64,000 nucleotides of DNA. It comes from Piromyces finnis (lineage: Eukaryota > Neocallimastigomycota > Neocallimastigomycetes > Neocallimastigales > Neocallimastigaceae). The notes under the pieces are model-generated. The model was not told where the DNA came from and ran no database searches. It saw nothing but the letters and a program-made list of their open reading frames with translations. Of this stretch, positions 1-10,266 are shown piece after piece. The translations under genes were made by a program, and so were the position numbers. Each line of letters opens with the position of its first letter. Positions within the stretch are counted from its first letter, which is position 1. The stretch is taken from the NCBI GenBank assembly GCA_002104945.1, contig MCFH01000006.1:1157001-1221000 (forward strand), written 5' to 3'.

Positions 1-120
1 ATGGATGAATTTATGAAAAAAAAACAAGAGAGAAATTTGAAAGCTTTATTAATATTATTTAAATAATTTTTGTAATTATTTTAGGAATAAGAAAGAATAT
101 TTTCATTGATATAAAGAACT
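1..120 (+). repeat. LINE fossil, end of an hsp20 tandem unit (cut by window edge)
   Basis: This stretch is nearly identical to 16994-17115, the right end of the fossil found between later hsp20 genes. It aligns, with many substitutions and small indels, to the linker between the endonuclease and reverse transcriptase of the LINE copies in this window (around 26940-27050 in LINE-B). Shared landmarks are ATGAATTTAT near position 4 and TTTAGGAA near 82. It has no open frame. The hsp20 promoter region begins just after it. Confidence 0.75.
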
Positions 121-324
121 AACAAATAAATAATTTTTATTTTCTATGCATCAATTAATAAAGTCAAGGCAATAATGTATTTATTTTAATTAGTATAATT
201 ATATTCAATTTTAAACTTTAATAAATCTTACTTCTCAGTTTACATTTTACATTTTTATATTTTAATACATTTTATTACATTAATGTTTTTATATTAAATA
301 AGAAATATAGGAAAAATCTATATT

Positions 325-485
325 ATTCTACATTATTCTACATCACTCTACATTATTCTAAATTTATATATTTTATTAATAATTATGTAATAAAGACTTT
401 TTCATTTATATTATTGTCTTTGTCTATATTGATATACAAATATAAATCATAATAATAATAATAATAACAAAAAAAGTATATAAAG
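325..485 (+). promoter_or_regulatory. hsp20-1 promoter: step-type HSE and TATA box
   Basis: Four nTTCn-like boxes lie at 325, 335, 345 and 355, exactly 10 bp apart and in the same orientation (aTTCt-acatt-aTTCt; the third reads aCTCt). This is the step-type arrangement known for fungal heat-shock factor. A TATA box (GTATATAAAG) follows at 476-485, about 240 bp before the ATG. The same layout precedes all seven hsp20 genes here. Binding by HSF is inferred. Confidence 0.65.
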
Positions 486-723
486 ATAAAAATATTTTTA
501 AAACTTTTTTTTTTCATCATTACTTTATAATATTACTTTTATAATATATAAATTATAAGTTATATAAATTATTATTATATATAAAAAAAATAAAATAATA
601 AATTTATAAAAAAATATAAATAATTAAATAATTATAAAATCAAAAATTCAATTAAATAAATCAATCTTATTAATAAATTCATTAATTAATAAATTATTAT
701 TTTAAAAAAAAAAAAATTCAAAA

Positions 724-1425
724 ATGTCTTTATATATTTATTCTCAACCAATTCACTCATTTGAAAATTCATTATTCGATGATTTCAATAATGATCATTT
801 CGATAATGATCATTTCTTGGATGCTTTGATTCCTGGTTCTACTTATAATACTCTTATTCCATTTTATCCTCGTCGTCGTGGACATCGTAGAAATAGAAAT
901 TCATTTGATTATGCCTATAATACTTTAGAAAAACAATTAAATAAAATATTTAATGATGATAACAAGTTTTTAACCGACTTCGAACCTAGAATAAATCTTA
1001 GTAAAGATAAAAATAATTATTATATTCATGCTGATTTACCAGGAATGGCTAAAGATAAAATTAAGATGGAAGTTGATGAAGAAAGAACTTTAACAATTTC
1101 AGGAGAAAGAGAAAATATTTATAAAAACAATAATGATAATTCTAGAAAAGAAAAACAAGAAAATGAAAAAGAACAAACTTCAACAACAACAACGATGGAT
1201 GGAATAGAAATGGAAGAAGATCAAAAAAATAACAACAATAATAATAATGGCCATAAATATAGTGTAATGGAATGTAGTTATGGTATTTTCTCTAGATCCT
1301 TTACTATTCCAGAAGATGGAAATATTGATAATATTCAAGCTAAAATGGAAAATGGAGTTTTAGAAATCATCATTAATAAAATTAAAACTCAAAAAAGTCA
1401 AACTCGCTCAATTCAAATTCAATGA
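724..1425 (+). CDS. hsp20-1: Small heat-shock protein Hsp20, array copy 1
   Basis: This encodes a 233-aa small heat-shock protein, an ATP-independent holdase that binds unfolding proteins, expected in the cytosol because no targeting signal is visible. The N-terminal arm (1-86) has an aromatic/acidic start and a basic patch (RRRGHRRNRN, 50-59). The alpha-crystallin domain spans about 87-219: ADLPGM at 103-108, LTISGERE at 123-130, GIFSRSF at 187-193, GVLEI at 211-215. The C-terminal I-Q-I motif (230-232) fits the I-x-I oligomer anchor. A Thr/Asn/Glu-rich insert (about 131-178) interrupts the domain in a loop and makes it longer than usual. There are no introns. The ATG follows an A-rich leader shared by all copies. 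This copy has the long N-terminal form (FNNDHFDNDHF) and Ile at 188, as in copy 5. Next to it are a LINE fossil on the left and LINE-A on the right. Confidence 0.93.
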   Translation: MSLYIYSQPIHSFENSLFDDFNNDHFDNDHFLDALIPGSTYNTLIPFYPRRRGHRRNRNSFDYAYNTLEKQLNKIFNDDNKFLTDFEPRINLSKDKNNYYIHADLPGMAKDKIKMEVDEERTLTISGERENIYKNNNDNSRKEKQENEKEQTSTTTTMDGIEMEEDQKNNNNNNNGHKYSVMECSYGIFSRSFTIPEDGNIDNIQAKMENGVLEIIINKIKTQKSQTRSIQIQ

Positions 1426-1989
1426 ATCCAATAAATTCATCAAATTCAATTATTATAATATCTTTATCATATTGAATAATAAAAATTAACCACATAAACT
1501 ATTCCTATTTATTTATTTATTTTCTATCATTATCTCTATTAAATTAATATTAATTAAATTCATTATTTCATTTTTACTATCATAATCATATAATCATATA
1601 TTAAATATTAAAATATTAAAATATTAAAATAATTATTTTTAAATATGATTATTTATTTCTTTTTGTTTAATAAAATCTAATAATTATAGAATCCTGTAAA
1701 TATAAAATAAAAATTAATTTAAAATAAAATAAAATGTATCCAAAATAAATTACTAATTTTTTTTTTATTATTTTATTATTATTATTATTTTGTGTGTTGT
1801 GTGTTTATAACTATTTGAATAAAATGTTTAATTTTTAAAAATATTTAAATATCTAATCTTTATTGAAAATATATATATTTTAATTTAGGTTAAATGTTTC
1901 AATAAATGGAAAAAATAAAAATAAATTGTATTTTCGTTAATTTAATTAAATATACATTCCAAAATTATAAAAACGTATATAATACAACT
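1426..1989 (+). repeat. 3' flank of the hsp20 unit
   Basis: This AT-rich sequence repeats after copies 1, 3, 4, 5 and 6 and, in diverged form, after copies 2 and 7. It contains short internal repeats (ATATTAAA) and probably the 3' UTR and poly(A) site. No gene is visible; a short open frame at 1906-2088 runs out of the flank into LINE-A and is not credible. Confidence 0.6.
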
Positions 1990-2003
1990 TTATCAAAATA
2001 CTT
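1990..2003 (+). repeat. Left target-site duplication of LINE-A
   Basis: TTATCAAAATACTT matches TTAGCAAAATACTT at 7678-7691, immediately after the poly(A) tail, at 13 of 14 positions. It marks the insertion as a target-primed reverse-transcription event. Confidence 0.7.
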
Positions 2004-2004
2004 A

Positions 2005-2251
2005 CCCTCTTGGGAACGTGCCTTCATTTATTTAATAAATGTAGTTTCTCAAGGGGGTCTACTCATGCTCATGGTACTGAGAGAGTAGAAAGAATTAAAT
2101 CCAAGTATTGCGCAATGGATGCTTGGTGCCCTCTTAGGAACGTGCCTTCATTTATTTAATAAATGGAGTTTATCAAGGGGGTCTACTCATGCTCATGGTA
2201 CTGAGAGAGTAGAAAGAATTAAATCCAAGCATTGCGCAATGGATGCTTGGT
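2005..2251 (+). repeat. LINE-A 5' monomers, two 124-bp units
   Basis: Two direct repeats start with CCCTCTT at 2005 and 2129. Each contains the motifs TCTACTC...GAGTAGA and CCAAGYAT...ATGCTTGG, which can form two stem-loops. They resemble the promoter monomers at 5' ends of some vertebrate LINEs in position only; promoter activity is inferred. Confidence 0.8.
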
Positions 2252-2898
2252 TAGTCTTTAAGGGAAAATTATTAGGACTAAGCTCATGGTACTGAGCGAT
2301 TAAAAAACATTTTATTCATCGAATTTAAGTATTTGATGAATAAGTTGAATGTTTGATACTCAGGTAAGTTTGTATAGTATTTAATTAGAAGAGTAATACA
2401 TTTTGTTGCTGTATTTTTTTCTTTTATTCATGTATTCATGTAGTACTACTCTTCTCTTGTAAGAATCCAATGTAGTCAACTTTAGCATTTGCATTGTATT
2501 TTTATATTCATGTAGCTATTGTTGTATTGTTTCTTGTAAGAGACTGATTCACTCTACATCATGTAAAAATACTATCCACAAGCTTTCTGGTGTCGACATT
2601 CTTGATTCAAATTTTTTACCAATTTAAATATTTAATGAAAAGTAAAGTCAAACAAGTTTAGTGTCAAAAAGCGAATTGAATTTACTAACAACAAACCAAA
2701 ACTAGAATTTTTAAAGAAAATTTACAACTAGAATTCAAAAAAAAAGAAACTTTAAACAAAGCATCGTAACAATTTTTGTTCTATCCAGTACTTTTAAGAA
2801 GAGAGAGAGAGACAGATTTTTTTTCCATATACGTTATATTTATAATTTTTATTAGTATTTATTTTATATTCAATATTTTTTAATTAGAATTAATTATC

Positions 2899-5800
2899 AT
2901 GTCAGTCCTTTATATTAAAGATAAGAATTATATCAGACGTGGTACCCGGTCTTATGGTATCCCCTTAGATGATATTCGCTCCTTCTTTATCCGTGGTATT
3001 CGATCATGGTCAGTAAATATGCTATGGGAAAAACTCGAGGTTATTCTAGAAGATAAATTTAATTCAGTTATTAGTGTTAAATATTTTCAGACTTTCAATG
3101 ATCACTTTTTCTTAGTCAAGGTTCATGGTTCATCGAAAGATTGTATTAAAATCTTACACATGTTAAAGAAGAAACTTTCAGTTACCTCAATTTCCTTTTC
3201 AGCTCGTAGTAGAAGGAATCACAAATACACTTTTTCCACTCTCAAACGTAAAATTTTAGTTTCTAATAAACATCAACATTCTATTCAACAATCATTTCAA
3301 CAATCAGTTCAACAATCTCATCAACAATCCGATCTTCAACAAGATCTTCAACAAGATCTTCAACAAGTTTCCCATCATGAAAATATTCCAGATCTACAGC
3401 AAACACAATTTCAATCTCAACATTCAACAATTAATTCTAATAGTTCTATCAACTCTGATAACAGTTCAATAGTTGATAGTTCTTCAGTTTCACAGCCATC
3501 TAATAATAGTTCTACTTATTCCTCTGATGCATCATCCATTAATAACGATGACTTTAATAATAATAATAATAGCAACGATTCTTCCTCATCCAACAAGCCT
3601 GATAACTTTTCTTTTTGTCTTAGTTGGAACACTAATGGGTGGAATCACGAAAAGAGAGATAGTATTAGCTATTTCACAGCTATTTTCAAACCATTATTTT
3701 TATGTTTCCAAGAAACTGGTAATGGTTCTGGATCGAATACAGATTATCCTTGTCGTGTTACTTTGCGAAACTATAGACACTTTTTCAAGAAAGCTGACGA
3801 ATCAGTTCCGGGAATGAGAGGTTTATATTTAGGTTTTCACAATTCGTGTCAAGCTTCACTTGAAAACTTCTCTGGAAAGTATATTATTTCTATTTATACT
3901 TTTAGTCTCTGGAATAGATTCAAATGCTCGATTGGTAATGTTTATATGCCTCATAGTCATCACAACATCTATGTTGATCATGCAAAGTTAGAAGTTCGCT
4001 TGTGGTTACAAACTCATTCATCCCATCCATCGATTCTTGTTGGTGATTTTAATATGTCTAAAGTAAAATTATCCAACTGGTTATCAACTAATGGATTAGG
4101 AGATTGGGAAATTCTTCCGCTTAGAGGGTCTACTATCTCTTGGACTCGAGGTGATCAATCTTCCGACATTGACCATGCTCTTATCAATTCGAAGATGAAA
4201 GATCTTATTCACTCAGGATCATTTATAAATAATTTTTATCCTGTATCAGACCATAAGCCACTTCTTATTAATGGTAAAATTATTCCTATGGAAGATTTTT
4301 CTAATGACTTTAATGTTCCTAAGAAAATTCTGAAATGGAATAGATTAAAATGTATTGAGGAAAAGGAATCTATTCTCAGTCATAATAAATTCCAAATACT
4401 TTCAGCAAAATTCAACGATCCTAATGTTTCAACAGATGAACTTTCCAAAGAGTTTACTTCAACTGCTTTTTCAATTGCAGACGAGCTCAGTATTACCTCA
4501 GCAAATAATGTTATAAAGTCTTCATTTCATATTTCACAACAAATTTTTAATCTTCAAAAAATCAAAATGAAGTTGTATAAGAGATTTAAAAAAGAAAGAA
4601 TTTATGATATAGATGAATTTATTAAAAGAATTAAAATCTACCGTAAGCTCATTGATTACATCCACAAAAAGATGTAATGAATTTAGGAAACAAGAATATC
4701 TTCATTGGATTAAAACAGGATGTGAGTATATGAAGAGTCATAATCCTAAGAAGGCCTGGAAATGGATCAAGAAAACTGCAAAAATAGGAAAAGATTCTTT
4801 CTTTATTGCTCAACCAATTAAAAATAAAAATGGAGAATTAGTTGTTGCTACAGAAGAACAACTAGAAGTGTGGCATGATCATTTCGAAAAGCTTGCATCA
4901 GATCCAAGTGGTGTAAGTCTTGATTTGGAGCATTGGTATGAAGAACCAATGAATAAACGTTTTTCACTTCCTATGCTTGATGAGTGGGATATCAACCAAG
5001 ATATTAGTATTGATGAAATCAAGTCAGCTATCCTCACTACACCAAATTATAAAGCATCAGGTCCGGATGGTATTCCAATTGAATTTTACAAAGCATTAAT
5101 TCCATCAAGTAATGATTCTAATAATGCTACAGATAATAATTCTTCCGGTAATACCACTTCAGATAATGATGCTCATGGTTTAAATTTTATTCTTAAATTA
5201 TTCAACCGTATTCGGGATGGAGACTTCCCCAACTCATGGAATGAATCCAGTATTGTTTCTATTCCTAAGAAGGGAGATTTGACAGATTGTGATAACTATC
5301 GAGGTATATCACTTATCAATAATGGCATTAAGTTGATTTCCAAAATTGTCACCACTAGAATCTCAGAAAATGGTCTAAAGAATAATTTCATTAGACCTGA
5401 ACAATTTGGTTTTCGAAAAAAGGAAGAAAGTATCAGTCTTTTCATTTCAATCCAAGAAATATGCCGTAGACGTCAATTAGATAATAAAGAGACATATTTG
5501 GCCTTTTTAGATCTCAGGAAAGCATACGATTCAGTCCCAATTGGCAATATTCTCCATAAATTAGATTGTTTAGGAATCCGAGGTAAGAGTTTACAATTTA
5601 TCAAAAATTTATATTTAACATCTAAGGCTAATGTCAAATTAGATGGACAATTCTCGAAATCTTTTGATGTGAAGAAAGGAGTCCGTCAAGGTTGCCCTCT
5701 TTCTCCTATTCTCTTTAATCTCTTTATTAATGATATATTTAAAGAGTGCGAAGATCTAGGAGTCAGTTTAGGTGACACTCGATGCTGTGGTGGACTTTTT

Positions 5801-7477
5801 GCAGATGATATAGTTATTTGTGCTCCAACAAGAGGATGCTTAAAAAAGATGCTAAGAAGAGTTAATGAATGGGCATTGTATAATGAAATGGAATTTGGTA
5901 TCTAGAAATGTTCAACGATGGTGATTCGTCCTGAATCAATAGAAAATCAGAACAAGAGAGATCCAACATTTTACTTAGCAGGACAACCCATTCCAACTAC
6001 TGACTGCTACACTTATCTTGGTGTTCCATTTGATAAGAATTTGTCCCTTAAACCAGTAATTAAAGTTCTTAATAACAAGGTTTTGAAAGGACTTTTTTCA
6101 GTCAGTAAATTCTTAAGAAATCCTAATATTCCTATTCCCTTCAAAAAGCTAGTACTTAACTCACAAGTGATTAGCAGAGTTTCATACTTTGCACCATTAC
6201 TTGGATCCAACAAAGCCAGGTCTAGGATTGCTCAGAAGCATGTTAACAAAGGAATACGATGGGTTGCCGGAGTTCATAAAGCTGTATCGTTTATATCTTT
6301 ATACTCTATCTCAAAAGATTTGAATATTCCTCCATTGTCAGCCAAATGTGCGTTAGCTCAGGTTAGATGTTTTAACAAATGGAAAAACTCAAATTGTATT
6401 ATCTCATACCTTGTCAATTACATTCCTAAATTTAGAAAATACACGTGGTGCAAATCAAGTAGGACACTTGATAAAAAACTAAAGAAACATGGAGATGTTA
6501 AAGCAATTAAAAACTTTTATTGGAAAGATCTCAAAGGGAATTCAATCAAAGCGCAATATTATGATGATAATAAATTTATTGAAACTAAAGATTTTATTAA
6601 ATTATGTTATGAATACCCAGAGTTTGCCTATGGCTTCTACTGGCTATTGAAAGCAAGAAGCGGATACAAGTTGGATGCTAGAGTTGCCAAAGCTGCTAAA
6701 TTTGTTGATCCAGTTTGTCCTAACTACTGTCCATGTTGCAAGTGTGGTGTTCAAAGTATTAAACATTGGTTATTAGATTGTCCAACATTTAGAGATATCC
6801 GTATTAAACATTATGATTCCATAGTCCAGCTACTAAATTTTTTCAGTCAACGTAATTCCAATAGTCTTATCAATAATAATGAAAATGTTAATATCAGTAG
6901 AGATAGCAATAACATTAATAGTAATAGTAACAATAGTAGTAATAACAATAGTAATAGTAACAATAGTAATAATAACAATAGTAGTAATAGAAATAGTAAT
7001 AATAACGATAGTAGTTATAGAAATAATAATACTAGTAATGATAGCAATAGTGAAGATAATAATTCTAATTTAGATAGTAATTTAGTTAATGATAGTAATA
7101 GTTCTAATAATCCGGTGAATATTAATGTGTATGATTATTCTAGTGTGTGCAGTAAAATATTTAAATTCCTTCTTGGGGGAAGAAGTTTTAACAATATCAA
7201 TTACAATTCAAGGGAATGGAAAGAACTTTGTAAGCGTCAGATTCAATCTGGTACTAATGAAGGAACACCATTCTTGACGGTAACCGCGGAACTTCTAACC
7301 AAAATCATGCCTTTTGCTATTGGCCAGCAATGGTCAATGTTCAAAAGGTTTGAAGCAACATCCAAGAGCGTCAATGCTGAAGAAACAGTAAGACAGGCCA
7401 GGAGGGCCAGCGCAACCAATGGAGATCATAATTTTGTCCCATTGGAAGTCAAATACAATTATTATACTTTAGTATGA
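2899..7477 (+). pseudogene. LINE-A endonuclease/reverse transcriptase ORF, disrupted
   Basis: The reading frame matches the intact LINE-B protein but is broken into three pieces: 2899-4677 (RRM-like N-terminus and endonuclease), about 4671-5905 (reverse transcriptase through FADD), and 5918-7477 (thumb, CCHC knuckle, C-terminus). The first break is one extra A in an A run; the second is CAG to TAG. The GDFN and SDH endonuclease motifs and the FADD active site remain readable. The last piece reads through because about 33 bp including the original stop are gone. Few other differences from LINE-B suggest recent decay. Confidence 0.92.
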
Positions 7478-7646
7478 TAGTGGCTTTCTTACTTTAATTA
7501 AAATTACTAGAATACATTATACCCAATTTTTATTCATTTGTGTTTATTTAAACATATTTTTTTTATTTTTATTTTATTTTAATTTTTATATTTCATGTAT
7601 TATAATTTTAATTAAATTAATAATAAAGCTTAAAATATTTGATGCC

Positions 7647-7677
<31 letters not shown>

Positions 7678-7679
<2 letters not shown>

Positions 7680-7691
7680 AGCAAAATACTT
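7678..7691 (+). repeat. Right target-site duplication of LINE-A
   Basis: TTAGCAAAATACTT follows the A tail directly and matches 1990-2003 with one mismatch. Confidence 0.7.
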
Positions 7692-8066
7692 TAAAAAAAC
7701 TGCGAAAAAAAATTTAAAGATAATGATACTAATCAATGTTCAAAAGGTATAAAAAAACAATTAAAGTGGTAATATTAGTAAATAATAGTAATAGTAACAT
7801 TGGTAATAATAATAATTTTAATAATAGTAGTAATAATAGCAGTAAAGTCAATAGTGAAGATAATAATTCTAATTTAAATAGTTATTTAGTTAATAATAGT
7901 AATAATAATAATTCTAATAATATGATGAATATTAGTGTGTATGATTATTCTTTTGTATGCAATAAAATATTTAAATTCCTTCTTGAGTGAAGAAGTTTTA
8001 ATAATATCAATTCCAATTCAAGGGAATAGAAAGAACTTTGCAAGTATCAGATTCAATCTGGCACTG
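7692..8066 (+). repeat. LINE 3'-part fossil next to LINE-A
   Basis: A decayed copy of the C-terminal Asn/Ser linker and following segment of the LINE ORF (compare 6950-7260). It keeps recognisable stretches such as GTGTATGATTATTC and ATTCAATCTGG but has stops and indels. It ends abruptly at about 8066, where the hsp20 promoter unit resumes (GTCAAGTCAATAAT). It differs from the endonuclease/RT-linker fossil in the other units, so this unit was rearranged. Confidence 0.8.
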
Positions 8067-8239
8067 TCAAGTCAATAATATATTTATTATAATTAGTATA
8101 ATTATATTCAATTATAAACTTTAATAAATCTTTTTTCTCATTTTACATTTTACATTTTTATATTTTAATACATTTCATTACATTTATTACATTAATGTTT
8201 TCATATTAAATGAGAAATATAAGAAAAATCTATATTATT

Positions 8240-8383
8240 ATTCTACATTATTCTACATTATTCTACATTACTCTACATTACTCTACATTATTCTAAATTT
8301 ATATATTTTATTAATAATTATGTAATAAAGACTTTTTCATTTATATTATTGTCTTTGTCTATATTAATATACAAATATAAATC

Positions 8384-8416
<33 letters not shown>

Positions 8417-8450
8417 GTAATAATATTAATAACAAAAAAAGTATATAAAG
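8240..8450 (+). promoter_or_regulatory. hsp20-2 promoter: six-box step-type HSE and TATA box
   Basis: Six TTC/CTC boxes stand at strict 10-bp spacing from 8240 to 8294 (fourth and fifth are aCTCt), the longest run in the array. A trinucleotide ATA run follows, then GTATATAAAG at 8441-8450, about 243 bp before the ATG. Confidence 0.65.
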
Positions 8451-8692
8451 ATTAAAATATTTTCTAAAACTTTTTTTTCATCATTACTTTATAATATTAC
8501 TTTTATAATATATAAATTATAAGATATATAAATTATTATATATATTATATATATATAAAAAAATTAATAATTTTATAAAAAATATATAAATAATTAAATA
8601 ATTATAAAATCAAAAATTCAATTAAATAAATCAAATCATATTTAATAAATTCATTAATTAATAAATTATTTTAAAAAAAAAAAAATTCAAGA

Positions 8693-9397
8693 ATGTCTTT
8701 ATATATTTATTCTCAACCAATTCACTCATTTGAAAATTCATTATTCGATGATTTCAATAATGATCATTTCGATAATGATCATTTCTTGGATGCTTTGATT
8801 CCTGGTTCTACTTATAATACTCTTATTCCACTTTATCCTCGTCGTCATGGACATCGTAGAAATAGAAATTCATTTGATTATGCCTATAATACTTTAGAAA
8901 AACAATTAAATAAAATATTTAATGATGATAACAAGTTTTTAACTGACTTCGAACCTAGAATAAATCTTAGTGAAGATAAAAATAATTATTATATTCATGC
9001 TGATTTACCAGGAATGGCTAAAGATAAAATTAAGATGGAAATTGATGAAGAAAGAACTTTAACAATTTCAGGAGAAAGAGAAAATATTTATAAAAACAAT
9101 AATGATAATTCTAGAAAAGAAAAACAAGAAAATGAAAAAGAACAAACTTCAACAACAACAGCAACAATGGATGGAATAGAAATGGAAGAAGATCAAAAAA
9201 ATAACAACAATAATAATAATGGCCATAAATATAGTGTAATGGAATGTAGTTATGGTAGTTTCTCTAGATCCTTTACTATTCCAGAAGATGGAAATATCGA
9301 TAATATTCAAGCTAAAATGGAAAATGGAGTTTTAGAAATCATCATTAATAAAATTAAAACTCAAAAAAGTCAAACTCGCTCAATTCAAATTCAATGA
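8693..9397 (+). CDS. hsp20-2: Small heat-shock protein Hsp20, array copy 2
   Basis: A 234-aa small heat-shock protein, differing from copy 1 at only a few positions (for example Leu for Phe in LIPLYPRR, His in PRRHGHRR, and SYGSFSRSF for SYGIFSRSF). The alpha-crystallin domain, the Thr/Asn-rich loop insert and the C-terminal I-Q-I motif are all intact. It is intronless, with the long N-terminal form FNNDHFDNDHF. Its 3' flank departs from the array consensus after about 60 bp, marking the edge of the segment that contains the GH48 gene. Confidence 0.93.
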   Translation: MSLYIYSQPIHSFENSLFDDFNNDHFDNDHFLDALIPGSTYNTLIPLYPRRHGHRRNRNSFDYAYNTLEKQLNKIFNDDNKFLTDFEPRINLSEDKNNYYIHADLPGMAKDKIKMEIDEERTLTISGERENIYKNNNDNSRKEKQENEKEQTSTTTATMDGIEMEEDQKNNNNNNNGHKYSVMECSYGSFSRSFTIPEDGNIDNIQAKMENGVLEIIINKIKTQKSQTRSIQIQ

Positions 9398-10266
9398 ATC
9401 CAATAAATTCATTAAATTCAACTATTACAATATGATATATTTATTATATTGTTTATACATAAGCACATAAATGCATAAATACTTCAATTTATTTATATTT
9501 ATTCATATTTATTATTTATATTTATATTCTCTACTATTATTATTTTCAATAAAATTAATTTGTATATACTATCATAAATATTATCAAATATCATTTCATA
9601 TTAAATATTTTTACTTTAAATATGTAGTTTATTAATATAAAAATCATGTAAATAATTATTTAATAAAAATAAATTTTATTAAAAAGATAAAAATTCACAT
9701 ATGTTAATCATTTTTTTTTATTTGTTCATGATATTTATTATATTTTTTTCATTTTAACTAATTAAAAATGTTTCTAATATTTATTTTTTTAAAGCTTTTA
9801 TATATAAAATCTTTTATTTAAAACTTCTTAAATCAAATTAATTCAAAATTCAATATTCAATATAAATTTTAAATTATATTCTTTACTTCTATTATAGAAA
9901 AATATATTAACAATGAAATCTTATTTCCTCTAGTATTTTATTTATTTGCTTATTTATTTTTATTTTTAATCTTTTATTTTTCTATTATACTTATTTTATT
10001 TTTTTTACTTTTAAATTTAGTATACTTTTTTTTATTTTAGTTAAAACTTTTTTTTTATATTTTAATACATTTAATTTTTTTTTGATTTTCTATTATGAAA
10101 ACTTTTTAATCTCTTTTAATTTTAAAATGCTTTATAACTATTTATAATTTAAAACTATAAATGATATGATATCAATTTTTCTATCAAGATCATTTAAAAT
10201 TAAAACTATAATAATTAAATAATTTGCTTTAAATTAAAAAAAATTAGAGTTTATCAATTAAATCAC
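9398..10266. other. Intergenic, AT-rich
   Basis: The first part resembles the hsp20 3' flank; the rest is very AT-rich, with no supportable gene. The 3' ends of hsp20-2 (+) and the GH48 gene (-) converge here, so both terminators should lie in this interval. Confidence 0.6.

Larger units (their letters stand above)
2004..7677 (+). mobile_element. LINE-A, full-length non-LTR retrotransposon, inactivated
   Basis: A 5.67-kb non-LTR element ending in a 28-nt A run (7650-7677), flanked by a 14-bp target-site duplication. It is nearly identical to LINE-B at 24341-30024. The 5' region has two 124-bp repeats (2005-2128, 2129-2251), then about 650 nt before the ORF. It lies on the same strand as the hsp20 genes, about 580 bp after the copy-1 stop. 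The coding region carries three lesions relative to LINE-B: an extra A at 4666-4670, a TAG at 5903-5905, and a deletion of about 33 bp at about 7438 that removes the ancestral stop. It could only move with proteins supplied by another copy. Confidence 0.93.

Noticed and set aside
1906-2088. 60-codon open frame at the LINE-A left border
   Set aside because: It spans the host/LINE junction and so cannot predate the insertion.
2005-2251. Hammerhead or HDV-like ribozyme in the LINE 5' monomer
   Set aside because: The hairpins are real, but I could not place the hammerhead core (CTGANGA...GAAA) or an HDV double pseudoknot, so only structure is claimed.
3473-3817. Second frame inside the LINE ORF (also at 25802-26146)
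   Set aside because: It is a +1 shadow of the Ser/Asn-rich linker and endonuclease, present in both LINEs only because the sequence is conserved.
7736-7990. 84-codon Asn-rich open frame
   Set aside because: It is a remnant of the LINE C-terminal linker in a fossil, with the frame broken on both sides.
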